From Acidaminobacterium chupaoyuni (GTDB lineage Bacteria > Bacillota > Clostridia > Oscillospirales > Butyricicoccaceae), in assembly GCA_047936785.1 (NCBI GenBank), contig CP176394.1: a stretch of DNA of 64,000 bases. One strand, written 5' to 3'. Below are positions 49,348 through 57,831 of this stretch, one piece after another. The translations under genes were made by a program, and so were the position numbers. The notes under the pieces were generated by a model. The model searched no databases and was not told the DNA's origin. It saw only the letters and a list, made by a program, of their open reading frames with translations. Position 1 is the stretch's first letter; every line of letters starts with the position of its first letter.

Positions 49348-52300
49348 CTACTGTTTTGCTCCGGTCAGATAGCGTTCCACAATAGCGGAAGCTTCGGCGC
49401 GGGAAAGGCTGTCGCCGGCGCGGAGCATTTTGTGTTCATCGCCGCCGATGATTTTCTGTTCCACAGCCCAGTTCATGGCTTCATGGGCGAAGGTGCTGAT
49501 CTTGGCGGTATCGCCGAAATTCGCTTCGGCCATCCGGCCCTTCGCTTGGGGGGAACCTTCCAAACGCCAGAGCATGGTCATAAATTCTTCGCGCGTCATG
49601 TTGCTCAGCGGCGCAGAGCCATCTGAAATGTTGGCGTGCAAAGCCCAGCTGCGTGCGCCGTCATACCAGTTCTTCCCGGCGGCGTCTTCCTGGCCGGCCA
49701 TGCGTTCCAGCACAGCCCAGCACATGGCGCGCTGCATGGGCAGCGCCTCATCAAAGCGGTTCGGCTGGGTTCCTTGAAACAGTTCGCGCGCGGCAACAAA
49801 AGTGATCGCCTGCGCGGCCCAATCGTTTTCAGAAACATCGACAAATGCTTTTTTGTTTTCTTCAAAGGTTACCACCGCGCCGCTTTTGACGGAAAGCTTC
49901 ACGGTTCCGTTGGCGGCAAAAGCGGAGGGCAGAATTTTGCCATCGACCTTCACCACAAGCGCGGCCTGATCCAAAGCGGTGCTGCCCTGCTTCAGAACGC
50001 GATCGGCGGGGATGGCGATATCCACCTGCGGCAAAGCAACCGATTGGCCGCCCTTTTCTGCCGAAAGGGTCAGTTCTTTAATATAATTACCCGTTTCACT
50101 CTTTTTCATGTTTGCTCTGACGGTCAGTTCACCGGAAGCGGGAAGCGCCGCAACGGCTTCTTTGGGCAAAACCATCGAAAGCGACGGTGCGCTCAGCTTC
50201 AGATCTTCTTTCTTTTGCAGAACGCTTGCGGGGATGGCGGCGGTGACCTGGGCGTCTTTGCCCGCCTTGTCTTCGCCTGTGATGCGCACTTCCTGCGAGG
50301 GCGTTTTTTCGGGGGCGTCGTCTTCGGCGGCGTTGATCACATTCACCGTCAGTTTTAAGGGCTTTGTATAACGCACAGCGTCATAGGTTTTGCCCGCGGC
50401 GGTCATGGGAAAACGCACCTGTTCCAGCGTCAGTTCGGCTTTGCCCACAGAAACGGCGGTCAGCATGCCGTTTTCCGCTTTTACCACAGAAGGGTCAGAA
50501 GATTTCACGCTCAGCGCCTGTGTCTGCGGTGCGGTGTGGTTATCAAACAGAATGGCGGGGGCGGCTGTGGTGCCCATTCTCATGGTTCCCACCGAAAAAC
50601 GCCTCGCCACATCTTCGCCCGAATAGGCCATGGAAACCGTGACGGGCGGTTTTAGGAATTTCTTTGTGTTGATCCAATATTTCGTGATGGAATCTATTTT
50701 GTTCAGCGGCGCGGTGAATACAGAATCGCCCGCTTCGTTTTTGGTGGAAGAACCGATCTGGTTGTCATATTTATCGCGGCATTCTACGAAAAACACTGTC
50801 TCGCCGGGGATCTTCGCCGTAACGGGCAGCGAAGAAAGATTGCCGCCGGAAAGAGTGGCCAAATCAAATTCCACTTTTGTATCCACATGAAAATTTGCTG
50901 TGTCGCCATCATAAAAATGGAAGTTCAAGACTCCGGCGGGGATCACTTCATCCTTTTCCGTGCCTGACTGACGCAGAGTGACTTCCGCGGTGAGAAAATC
51001 GGCGCCTTGGAAAGTGCCGTCGTTTGCCACACGGAAAGAGAAGGTGTTGCCGCTCACAGAAAGATCCGATGCGCTCAGCCCGGCAGCGGCATTGCCGTTC
51101 AAAGCGTTTTTGAGGTCGATTTTCACCGCAGGGTCCAGCGCCACCGGTGCGCCTGCCGCGGTGACAAGGCTTCCTGTGATGACAGAAGATTTCCGCTCGG
51201 CGCTTTTGCTGTCGATCTTCACAAAAAGATCGTCTGTGGTCAGGCTGGCGTGGTAATCGGCATCCTGCTGAAAGTGAGCGGGCAGCGCCAGATTATAATT
51301 GAAGATCGAACCTACCGAAAAATCATAATAACTGAAAGTGACCATGAGCTTTTCGATGGTATCCAGGGGAGGGCCGAATTTTCGATCTTCAAACGCGAAG
51401 CTTGCTTCTTTGGTGTTTGCGCCAAAACCTACCGTGATTCCCGGAATCCCTTCGGATGTGGTGAAAGTGATGCCGCCTTCACTATATCCGGATTCCGTCT
51501 GAGCGTTCAGCACTTCTTCAACGCCCAGAACCTCGGGGATTTCTGCGGTGACGGTGCCGCCCGCACTGGGGCCGGTGATCTGCATGGTTTCGCGCTGGGG
51601 CAGCGATTGGCTGTTGGCTTCGATGATGCATTTTTCTTTGCCGGCCATCACCACCTGCATATATTTTGAAATGGCGCTGATATCGGTGATATGGTTGGCG
51701 TTGAGTTTGATATAGTTCAAATGTTCCAGCGATTTCAGGCATTCCACATCTTCATTGACCAGATCGTTGCTTTCGATGCTGATATATTGAAGGCCCGTCA
51801 TATCTGCCAAAGCTTCAACGGGCAGATGGGCGCGGCCGCGGTTGGCGTAATGAAGGTCGAAAAAAGTGACATTTTTCAGCGGTTTCAGCGGGGTGATATC
51901 CCAGATGCTGTTGTTATACAGATCCAGATGGATCAGTTGGGTCAGCCCGCCCAGAGGGGCGAGTTCCAAAATATTATTGCGGTGAAGGTCTAAATAAGTA
52001 AGGTTCTTCAGCCCTGCCAGCGGCGAAAGGTCGCTGATCCAGTTGTCGCTGAGCGCAAGGCTTTTCAAATTGACGGCATATTGAAGCCCTTCCAGGCTTT
52101 GAATGCCGTGATTATGCGCAGGATTGTCGCTGATATTCCCTTCTGCGGGCAGATAGGGCATTTTACTGCTGGAAAGCCCCAATAACCCAAAGACAGAAGA
52201 AGCATCCTCATCTCTGGCGGTTTCGATCGCTGCGGCATCGCCGCCTGTGAGCAGCGCCATTTCTTCTTTTGTGATGGCCTGATCGTCTTTGCGCGTTGTT

Positions 52301-52461
52301 TTTTGGATGTCGGCCAGTTTCTGGTTGATCACGGTGCGCAGCACAGGGTCGGGCACCACATTGCCAGCGGCGGCATCTGCCGCTTTTGCCGCCGGGATCG
52401 CCCACGGCATCAGCAAAAACAGACAGAGGACCAAGCCGAGCAGTCTTATGCTTTTTTTCAT
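49348..52461 (-). CDS. Large secreted leucine-rich-repeat protein with C-terminal SLH domains
   Basis: 1037 residues. Signal peptide (1-28), then an internalin-like leucine-rich-repeat block (about residues 115-290, repeats of the type Leu-x-x-Leu-x-x-Leu-x-Leu-x-x-Asn with 22-residue spacing), several beta-rich modules (about 300-650), a bacterial Ig-like group 2-type segment near 665-710 (Val-Lys-Ala-Glu-Asn-Gly-x-Leu-Thr-Ala-Val), a further beta region, and three SLH repeats at the end (about 860-1035). It should be displayed on the wall through the SLH repeats, with the LRR for binding a protein or glycan ligand. Function unknown; adhesin or host-interaction role is only analogy. Own promoter at 52506. 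Confidence 0.9.
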   Translation of the reverse strand: MKKSIRLLGLVLCLFLLMPWAIPAAKAADAAAGNVVPDPVLRTVINQKLADIQKTTRKDDQAITKEEMALLTGGDAAAIETARDEDASSVFGLLGLSSSKMPYLPAEGNISDNPAHNHGIQSLEGLQYAVNLKSLALSDNWISDLSPLAGLKNLTYLDLHRNNILELAPLGGLTQLIHLDLYNNSIWDITPLKPLKNVTFFDLHYANRGRAHLPVEALADMTGLQYISIESNDLVNEDVECLKSLEHLNYIKLNANHITDISAISKYMQVVMAGKEKCIIEANSQSLPQRETMQITGPSAGGTVTAEIPEVLGVEEVLNAQTESGYSEGGITFTTSEGIPGITVGFGANTKEASFAFEDRKFGPPLDTIEKLMVTFSYYDFSVGSIFNYNLALPAHFQQDADYHASLTTDDLFVKIDSKSAERKSSVITGSLVTAAGAPVALDPAVKIDLKNALNGNAAAGLSASDLSVSGNTFSFRVANDGTFQGADFLTAEVTLRQSGTEKDEVIPAGVLNFHFYDGDTANFHVDTKVEFDLATLSGGNLSSLPVTAKIPGETVFFVECRDKYDNQIGSSTKNEAGDSVFTAPLNKIDSITKYWINTKKFLKPPVTVSMAYSGEDVARRFSVGTMRMGTTAAPAILFDNHTAPQTQALSVKSSDPSVVKAENGMLTAVSVGKAELTLEQVRFPMTAAGKTYDAVRYTKPLKLTVNVINAAEDDAPEKTPSQEVRITGEDKAGKDAQVTAAIPASVLQKKEDLKLSAPSLSMVLPKEAVAALPASGELTVRANMKKSETGNYIKELTLSAEKGGQSVALPQVDIAIPADRVLKQGSTALDQAALVVKVDGKILPSAFAANGTVKLSVKSGAVVTFEENKKAFVDVSENDWAAQAITFVAARELFQGTQPNRFDEALPMQRAMCWAVLERMAGQEDAAGKNWYDGARSWALHANISDGSAPLSNMTREEFMTMLWRLEGSPQAKGRMAEANFGDTAKISTFAHEAMNWAVEQKIIGGDEHKMLRAGDSLSRAEASAIVERYLTGAKQ

Positions 52462-52505
52462 CGGTTTTTCATTCTTCCTCTCTTTTTAGTGACATGTCAA
52501 CTTCA

Positions 52506-52534
52506 ATTATTACGAAAGCTTTACAACCTGTCAA
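52506..52534 (-). promoter_or_regulatory. Promoter of the LRR-SLH gene
   Basis: On the minus strand a perfect TTGACA (52534-52529) and AATAAT (52511-52506) are 17 bases apart, 45 bases before the ATG. The AT-rich stretch 52535-52715 holds no gene that I can see. Confidence 0.6.
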
Positions 52535-52715
52535 GAAAATCGGCACTTCATTTGAATTTACAATAGGGGCATTGCTTCTTATTTGTATAGCAAATAATTA
52601 CATTTTTAAAATTTATCACCGATTTGCTATTTCAAATATTCCTCATTCGTGTGATTTTAATAAGAAATAAAAATGAAACAAAGTTGCGGCGATATTCAAA
52701 CAGAGAGAGAAAAAC

Positions 52716-52772
52716 AAAAAAACAGCCCGCAGGATTTCCCGATCTCGCAGAGCGGAAAATCTTGCGGGCTGT
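52716..52772 (-). terminator. Rho-independent terminator of the M20 amidohydrolase gene
   Basis: On the minus strand AACAGCCCGCAAGATTTTCCG pairs with CGGGAAATCCTGCGGGCTGTT, followed by a run of T. A long, nearly perfect stem. Confidence 0.85.
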
Positions 52773-52792
52773 TAAGAGGGAAACGAAACGGT

Positions 52793-53899
52793 TTAGCCCA
52801 GCCGCAGGTGAGCAACGCGGCAGAAAATGGCGGAACCGTGGTCTAACGCATGGTGGTCGAAGGCCATATCTTTATGGTGCAGCCCGGGGGAAGCGTTGGC
52901 GCCCAGGGCGATATAGCTCGCGTCGCAGCCCAGCTTTTTGGCAAACCAGTGAAAATCTTCGCCGCCGGGGTTGCTCAAATCGGGGATCAGCCCATCTTCG
53001 CCCAGCACATCGATAATGGCCTTGCGGCAAAGATCGATGCTTTTTTGTGTGTAGATGGCGGCGGGAACATAGCCGCTTTCGATGCTGACGGCCTCTGCGC
53101 CGATGGCCTTCACCGAATAGGTCACGGCATTGCGCATTTTTTCCAGAAGGCGATCCATCTCGTCGTTATCCTGGCAGCGGATATCGATGGCCATGGTGAT
53201 CTCATCGGGGATGATGTTCATGGAACCCGCCCCCACCTGAAGCTGCGTCACTTTGAGGGAATGCACCACGCGGGGGTTGCCGTGGATGGCGTTGATGGCG
53301 TTCACGGCCAAAACGGCGGCATCCACCGCGTTGACCCCCAGGTGGGGTCGTGCGCCGTGGGCGGTGAGACCGCGGATCTTCACATGGGTGGGCGCGCCGG
53401 CGCTGTGATACATGGCCGCCGCCGCATGGCCCACGGTGGTGTCGTCAACGGGGCGGATATGCATGCCGATGATTTCATCCAAATCGTTGACAAGGCCGCT
53501 GTCGATCACGGTCAGGGCGCCATAAAGGGTTTCTTCGCCCGGCTGAAAGATGATATAAAGCTTGCCGGTTTGGATACCGTCTTCGGCGATCTGGCGCGCG
53601 GCGGCCATCAGCATGGAAGAATGGGCGTCATGGCCGCAGGCGTGGCGGTATTCGGTGTGGCCGTCGATTTCGAAAGCCAGGGCATCCATATCGGCGCGCA
53701 GGCCCAGAACGGGGCCGGGGTTTCCGCTTTCCAGAACGCCGATCACGCCGGTGGAGCCGCCCACATGGCGGATGACGCGGTAGCCGTATTTCTCCAGTTC
53801 ATCGGCTAAAAACGCAGAGGTGCGATGCTCGGCAAGCCCGATCTCGGGCATAGCGTGCAGCGCTTGAAAAACTTCATGCACATAATTGGGGTGATCCAT
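52793..53899 (-). CDS. M20 family amidohydrolase (amino-acid amide/N-acyl hydrolase)
   Basis: 368 residues of the IAL/HipO-type M20D group: Arg-Ala-Asp-Met-Asp-Ala-Leu near residue 65, the metal motif Tyr-Arg-His-Ala-Cys-Gly-His-Asp-Ala-His (Cys and two His) near residue 85-93, Gln-Pro-Gly-Glu-Glu (catalytic Glu) near residue 128 and a late Gly-Gly-Glu-Asp-Phe-His-Trp-Phe. It probably hydrolyses an N-acyl or amide bond of an amino acid in the cytosol. No signal peptide. GAAAGGATCG precedes ATG 53899. It is a single-gene unit between two terminators. Confidence 0.9.
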   Translation of the reverse strand: MDHPNYVHEVFQALHAMPEIGLAEHRTSAFLADELEKYGYRVIRHVGGSTGVIGVLESGNPGPVLGLRADMDALAFEIDGHTEYRHACGHDAHSSMLMAAARQIAEDGIQTGKLYIIFQPGEETLYGALTVIDSGLVNDLDEIIGMHIRPVDDTTVGHAAAAMYHSAGAPTHVKIRGLTAHGARPHLGVNAVDAAVLAVNAINAIHGNPRVVHSLKVTQLQVGAGSMNIIPDEITMAIDIRCQDNDEMDRLLEKMRNAVTYSVKAIGAEAVSIESGYVPAAIYTQKSIDLCRKAIIDVLGEDGLIPDLSNPGGEDFHWFAKKLGCDASYIALGANASPGLHHKDMAFDHHALDHGSAIFCRVAHLRLG

Positions 53900-53946
53900 A
53901 AGCCACGATCCTTTCTGATAGTCGAATTTCTGTTTCCATCATACAA

Positions 53947-53981
53947 CAAAAAGCCTCTTCTTTCAAAAAGAAAAGGCTTTT
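53947..53981 (-). terminator. Terminator after the MacAB-SLH operon
   Basis: An imperfect stem CAAAAGCCTTTTCTTT / AAAGAAGAGGCTTTTTG in minus sense, just after the SLH protein stop; T-rich on both sides. Confidence 0.75.
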
Positions 53982-53991
53982 GTTTTAAAAT

Positions 53992-55872
53992 TTATGCTTT
54001 TGCAATGGCCACGATCACGCGGATGCACCCGCCGGCGGGGAACCCCTGCTGATCGTAATAACCCGTCAGCGAGAACCGTGAAACATCCGCTATGGTGGAA
54101 AGATTCACGGCGGTATAGCTGCCGTCGGGCAGCTTTTGAACGATCTGCACACCATCGGCCAAAGGATAGGTCACGCTGCCCGCCGAAGCCGAAAGCGCGC
54201 CGATCTGGGTGAGCGAAACCGAAGCGAGGTTTTTCATGCCGCTGATCTCGCCGTCTTCATAGCGCAGAAGAACGCCGCCCTTGGATACATTATAAATGCT
54301 GCTGTCGCTGCCGGTGCGGCCGATCTTGCCGTTTGCCAGATATTCATAGCTGCCCGAAACACTGGTGCCGCTGCCCGAAATTTCGGTGACAGAGGTGAGC
54401 AGGCCATAGGTGAACGCGTCGCCGGTGGCGTCTTTCAAGATCATGCGGCATATTTTGCCTTCGGTGTCCAGCTGATACCAAAGCACCTGTGTTTCCGTCA
54501 GCGCGGCCCCCGCCAGGCGGGCGGGATAAACTTTGCAGAATTCGCCGGTGGAAGAAACCTCGATGATCTCGGGGGAAGCTGAGAAAGCAAGGGTGCCCAG
54601 CGCCGTGCCCGAAGCGTTCACCACGCCGTTGAGCCCGCGCCCGCTCAGGCCGGAAACCGTTTGCTTTGCGTTGGGGTAAGAAACCGAGATCAGCGCGTTT
54701 TTCTCATATTCGGTGGAACCTGTGCCATATTGGCGAACCACGCCGTCTGTGCAGACCACCCGCGCCATCGATTCGGCGTGAACGGCCCCGTTTGCATCGG
54801 TATAGCTTTGGGTGCCGGAAGCGATCACCACGCCATATTGAGTCTGCTCGGTTTCGGAAACGGCGATCACATCACACACGGCGCCGTTTTTATCCAGCAG
54901 CAGGGTGACGCTGTCGCCCGGGGCAAAGCCGCCCAGAGAAGAAAGCTTATAGACTGCCGAAGAAGTGCCCAGCGAATAGGTGTTGCCCGCCACGGTAACG
55001 GAAGAAGGCGCGGCGGTGTTGGGCGAAGCGGCGGTATAGACGCCCGAAACGCGGCTGCGATAAAGCCAGACGGTGCGCATGTTTTTGCTGTAATAATAAA
55101 CATCAAAAACAGAAGCGTCGCCCAGCGAAGCGGTTTTGCCGTTGAGAAAGACCATGGAACCCGCGGCGTCAAAAGGCAGCGCCGCTGCCAGAGTCTGGCC
55201 GCTTTGCAGCACATAGGGGCCGTTCATCTCTTTGGCCACCAGCGAAGCGTAATCCAGTTGCCCCGCGGCGTTGACCGAATAGCCGAGGCCCGCGGCATAG
55301 ATCTGCCCCGCCTGGGTCTGGGCGGTCATCATGTTATAAAAAAGATACATGCAGTCCGTGCGGCTCATGATCTGGCTGCGGGTCTTGGAAACGCCGTCGT
55401 CTAAACCGAGGGCGGCATATTTGGCCAGCTGTGCCGAAGGATAAGTGCCCGGCAGCTTTTCAGAGGTATAGCCCAGCAGCCGCAAAACAGCCGTGGCGGC
55501 TTCTTCCAGCCTGATGGTGCTGTCGGGGTGGAAAGTGCCGTCGGTATAACCGATGAACCAGCCCTGTTCCACCGCAATGCGGATATATTCCACCGCCCAG
55601 TGGTTTTGCTTTACATCTTTAAAAAGCGAAATGCCCGAAGAGGTGCCCACCGTATCGCGGAAGGAAGAAGCGGCCACCATCATTTTGGCGAATTGGGCGC
55701 GGGTCACATTCTGGGTCAGGTTCATCCGGCCGTTTTCATCGCCTGTCATGATGCCCAGCGCGCGGATGGTCTGCAAAACCGTTTCCGAAGAATCGGCGGC
55801 GCGGGCGGCGGGCATCAGAAAAAGGGATGCGCAGAGGCAAAGGCTCAGCAGAGCCGAAAGGTATCGTTTCAT
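53992..55872 (-). CDS. SLH-domain exported protein ending a MacAB-type operon
   Basis: 626 residues. Signal peptide (1-25), three SLH repeats in the N-terminal third (about residues 32-75, 84-140 and 150-200), then a long Ser/Gly/Thr-rich beta-type region with no domain I know. ATG 55872 has AAGGAGGAAG upstream. It starts only 16 bases after the permease gene, so it belongs to the transporter operon. A wall-anchored partner that extends the pump across the cell wall, or a substrate of it, are both possible; neither is shown. Confidence 0.87.
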   Translation of the reverse strand: MKRYLSALLSLCLCASLFLMPAARAADSSETVLQTIRALGIMTGDENGRMNLTQNVTRAQFAKMMVAASSFRDTVGTSSGISLFKDVKQNHWAVEYIRIAVEQGWFIGYTDGTFHPDSTIRLEEAATAVLRLLGYTSEKLPGTYPSAQLAKYAALGLDDGVSKTRSQIMSRTDCMYLFYNMMTAQTQAGQIYAAGLGYSVNAAGQLDYASLVAKEMNGPYVLQSGQTLAAALPFDAAGSMVFLNGKTASLGDASVFDVYYYSKNMRTVWLYRSRVSGVYTAASPNTAAPSSVTVAGNTYSLGTSSAVYKLSSLGGFAPGDSVTLLLDKNGAVCDVIAVSETEQTQYGVVIASGTQSYTDANGAVHAESMARVVCTDGVVRQYGTGSTEYEKNALISVSYPNAKQTVSGLSGRGLNGVVNASGTALGTLAFSASPEIIEVSSTGEFCKVYPARLAGAALTETQVLWYQLDTEGKICRMILKDATGDAFTYGLLTSVTEISGSGTSVSGSYEYLANGKIGRTGSDSSIYNVSKGGVLLRYEDGEISGMKNLASVSLTQIGALSASAGSVTYPLADGVQIVQKLPDGSYTAVNLSTIADVSRFSLTGYYDQQGFPAGGCIRVIVAIAKA

Positions 55873-55888
55873 AAAACTGTCTTCCTCC

Positions 55889-57082
55889 TTAATCATAGCG
55901 CAGCGCGTCGATGGGGTTGAGCACCGCGGCCTTTTTTGCGGGCAGATAGCCAAACAGAATGCCGATGCCCGCCGAGATGCCGAAAGCCAGCAAAACCGAG
56001 GGCAGCGAAGGCGTCACCGGCAGGTTCACATCCCACACCATGGTGATGACCTGTGTGGCGATGGAAGAAAGCCCATAACCCAGAGCAATGCCGATCACCC
56101 CGCCCAAAGCGCTGGTGGTGGCGGCTTCAATGACGAATTGCGACATGATATAGCGTTCTTTGGCGCCAAGCGCCTTGCGAATGCCGATCTCACGGGTGCG
56201 CTCGGTAACAGAAACCAGCATGATGTTCATAATGCCGATGCCGCCCACCACCAAAGAAATGCCCGCGATGATCGCCAGAACAGAGATCATAATGTTGATC
56301 ATGCTGGTCATGGTGTCAAGCACTTCGCTCATGCTGATGACGGAATAGGCGTTGTCGTCTTCAAAAACATCATAAAGCTCGTCTTCCACCACTTTTTTGC
56401 TGGCGGAAGCCTGATCTTCATCGGTGACGGTGAGAATATAGCTGCTGATGCGCGTGGTGCCCAGGCGGGCCGCCGTGCTGTATGGCAGATAAACGGCGTC
56501 GTCTGTTCCGCCCTCTTCGCTGTCGGCTTCTTCTTTTAAAACGCCCACAATGGTGAAAGCGGTTCCGTTGATCTTCAGCGTGCCGCCAAGGGCCTTGCCG
56601 TCGAACCATTCTTTGTTGATATAGCTGCCCACCACACAAACATGCTTGCGCCTGTCGATATCGATGAACTGAAGCCCGCGGCCCGATTCCACGGTATATT
56701 GCTTGATCTCGAAATAATCTTCGCTGACCCCGGTGACCGTGGCCGAAGAAGCGGTCTCATCGCCGATCTTCACCGTGCTCGACATCATGGTGGCCGTGGG
56801 CGAGAGCAGCGCCAGCTCTTTGGGGTGGTCTGCCACGATCTGATACATATCCTCCACAGAAACATTGCGCGAAGAGCCGCGCCCCGTGATCATCACGGTG
56901 AGGGTGTTTGTGCCAAGGCTTGCGAAGCTGTCGCGCATATAAATTTCCATGCCGTTGCCCAGCCCCACGATCACGATCACGGCGGTCACGCCGATGATGA
57001 TGCCCAGCATCGTTAAAAAGGTGCGCATTTTGCTTGAAAAAATGTTTTTCAGCGCCAGTTCGAACGATTCAAAAAAATTCAA
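55889..57082 (-). CDS. MacB/FtsX-type ABC transporter permease
   Basis: 397 residues: a membrane helix near residues 20-42, a large extracellular MacB periplasmic-core-like domain (about 45-265), then three membrane helices (from about 270) with an FtsX domain and the C-terminal Ala-Leu-Arg-Tyr-Asp common to these permeases. Gly-Ile-Arg-Lys-Ala-Leu-Gly-Ala-Lys forms the cytoplasmic coupling region. It pairs with the ATPase (four-base overlap) and the membrane fusion protein to form a mechanotransmission-type pump. Confidence 0.93.
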   Translation of the reverse strand: MNFFESFELALKNIFSSKMRTFLTMLGIIIGVTAVIVIVGLGNGMEIYMRDSFASLGTNTLTVMITGRGSSRNVSVEDMYQIVADHPKELALLSPTATMMSSTVKIGDETASSATVTGVSEDYFEIKQYTVESGRGLQFIDIDRRKHVCVVGSYINKEWFDGKALGGTLKINGTAFTIVGVLKEEADSEEGGTDDAVYLPYSTAARLGTTRISSYILTVTDEDQASASKKVVEDELYDVFEDDNAYSVISMSEVLDTMTSMINIMISVLAIIAGISLVVGGIGIMNIMLVSVTERTREIGIRKALGAKERYIMSQFVIEAATTSALGGVIGIALGYGLSSIATQVITMVWDVNLPVTPSLPSVLLAFGISAGIGILFGYLPAKKAAVLNPIDALRYD

Positions 57083-57831
57083 AGCGCCGTCACCTCTTCC
57101 TCGGTTTCTTCGGGGATGGCCGCCACGGAAGCGGGGGTGGGCGCGCCCTGGGCCGGGCCGTCATAGACCACGCGGCCGTCTTCCAGGCGGATGATGCGCT
57201 GGGCCGTGGAAGCAATGGCGTTGTCATGGGTGATGAGCACGATGGTGTTGCCGGCCTTATGCAGGCGGCGCAGGATCATCAGCACTTCGCGCCCCGTGTG
57301 GGAATCCAGCGCGCCGGTGGGTTCATCGGCCAAAATCAGCGCGGGCTCGCCCACCAGAGCGCGGGCGATGGAAACGCGCTGCTGCTGGCCGCCCGAAAGC
57401 TGGTTGGGCCGGTGCTTGATCTTGTCGCTCAGGCCCACCTTTTCCAAAGCGGCGGCCGAGCGCCTGCGCCGTTCGGCTTTGGGAACGCCCGCATACATCA
57501 GCGGCACTTCCACATTTTCCTGCAAATTGATCTTGGGCAGCAGGTTATACTGCTGAAAAATAAAACCGATCTTTTCGTTGCGGATCTCGGCCAGTTCGTT
57601 TTTGTTCATGTCGCCCACATTGCGCCCATCCAAAAGATAATCGCCGTCGGTGGGCACATCCAGACAGCCGATGATGTTCATGCAGGTGGATTTGCCCGAA
57701 CCCGATTGGCCCACGATGGCCACAAATTCGCCGGGATAGATCTTCATGGAGATCTCATCGGCGGCTTTCACCACGGAATCGCCCATGGTGTAATATTTGC
57801 AGACTTTGCGAAATTCGATCAGTGGGTTCAT
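57079..57831 (-). CDS. MacB/LolD-type ABC transporter ATP-binding protein
   Basis: 250 residues. Walker A Gly-Gln-Ser-Gly-Ser-Gly-Lys-Ser-Thr near residue 39, signature Leu-Ser-Gly-Gly-Gln-Gln-Gln-Arg, Walker B Leu-Ile-Leu-Ala-Asp-Glu-Pro and Ile-Thr-His-Asp. Its last ~25 residues are Ala/Pro/Glu-rich, beyond the usual fold. Four-base overlaps with both neighbouring genes indicate strict co-translation. Confidence 0.94.
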   Translation of the reverse strand: MNPLIEFRKVCKYYTMGDSVVKAADEISMKIYPGEFVAIVGQSGSGKSTCMNIIGCLDVPTDGDYLLDGRNVGDMNKNELAEIRNEKIGFIFQQYNLLPKINLQENVEVPLMYAGVPKAERRRRSAAALEKVGLSDKIKHRPNQLSGGQQQRVSIARALVGEPALILADEPTGALDSHTGREVLMILRRLHKAGNTIVLITHDNAIASTAQRIIRLEDGRVVYDGPAQGAPTPASVAAIPEETEEEVTAL

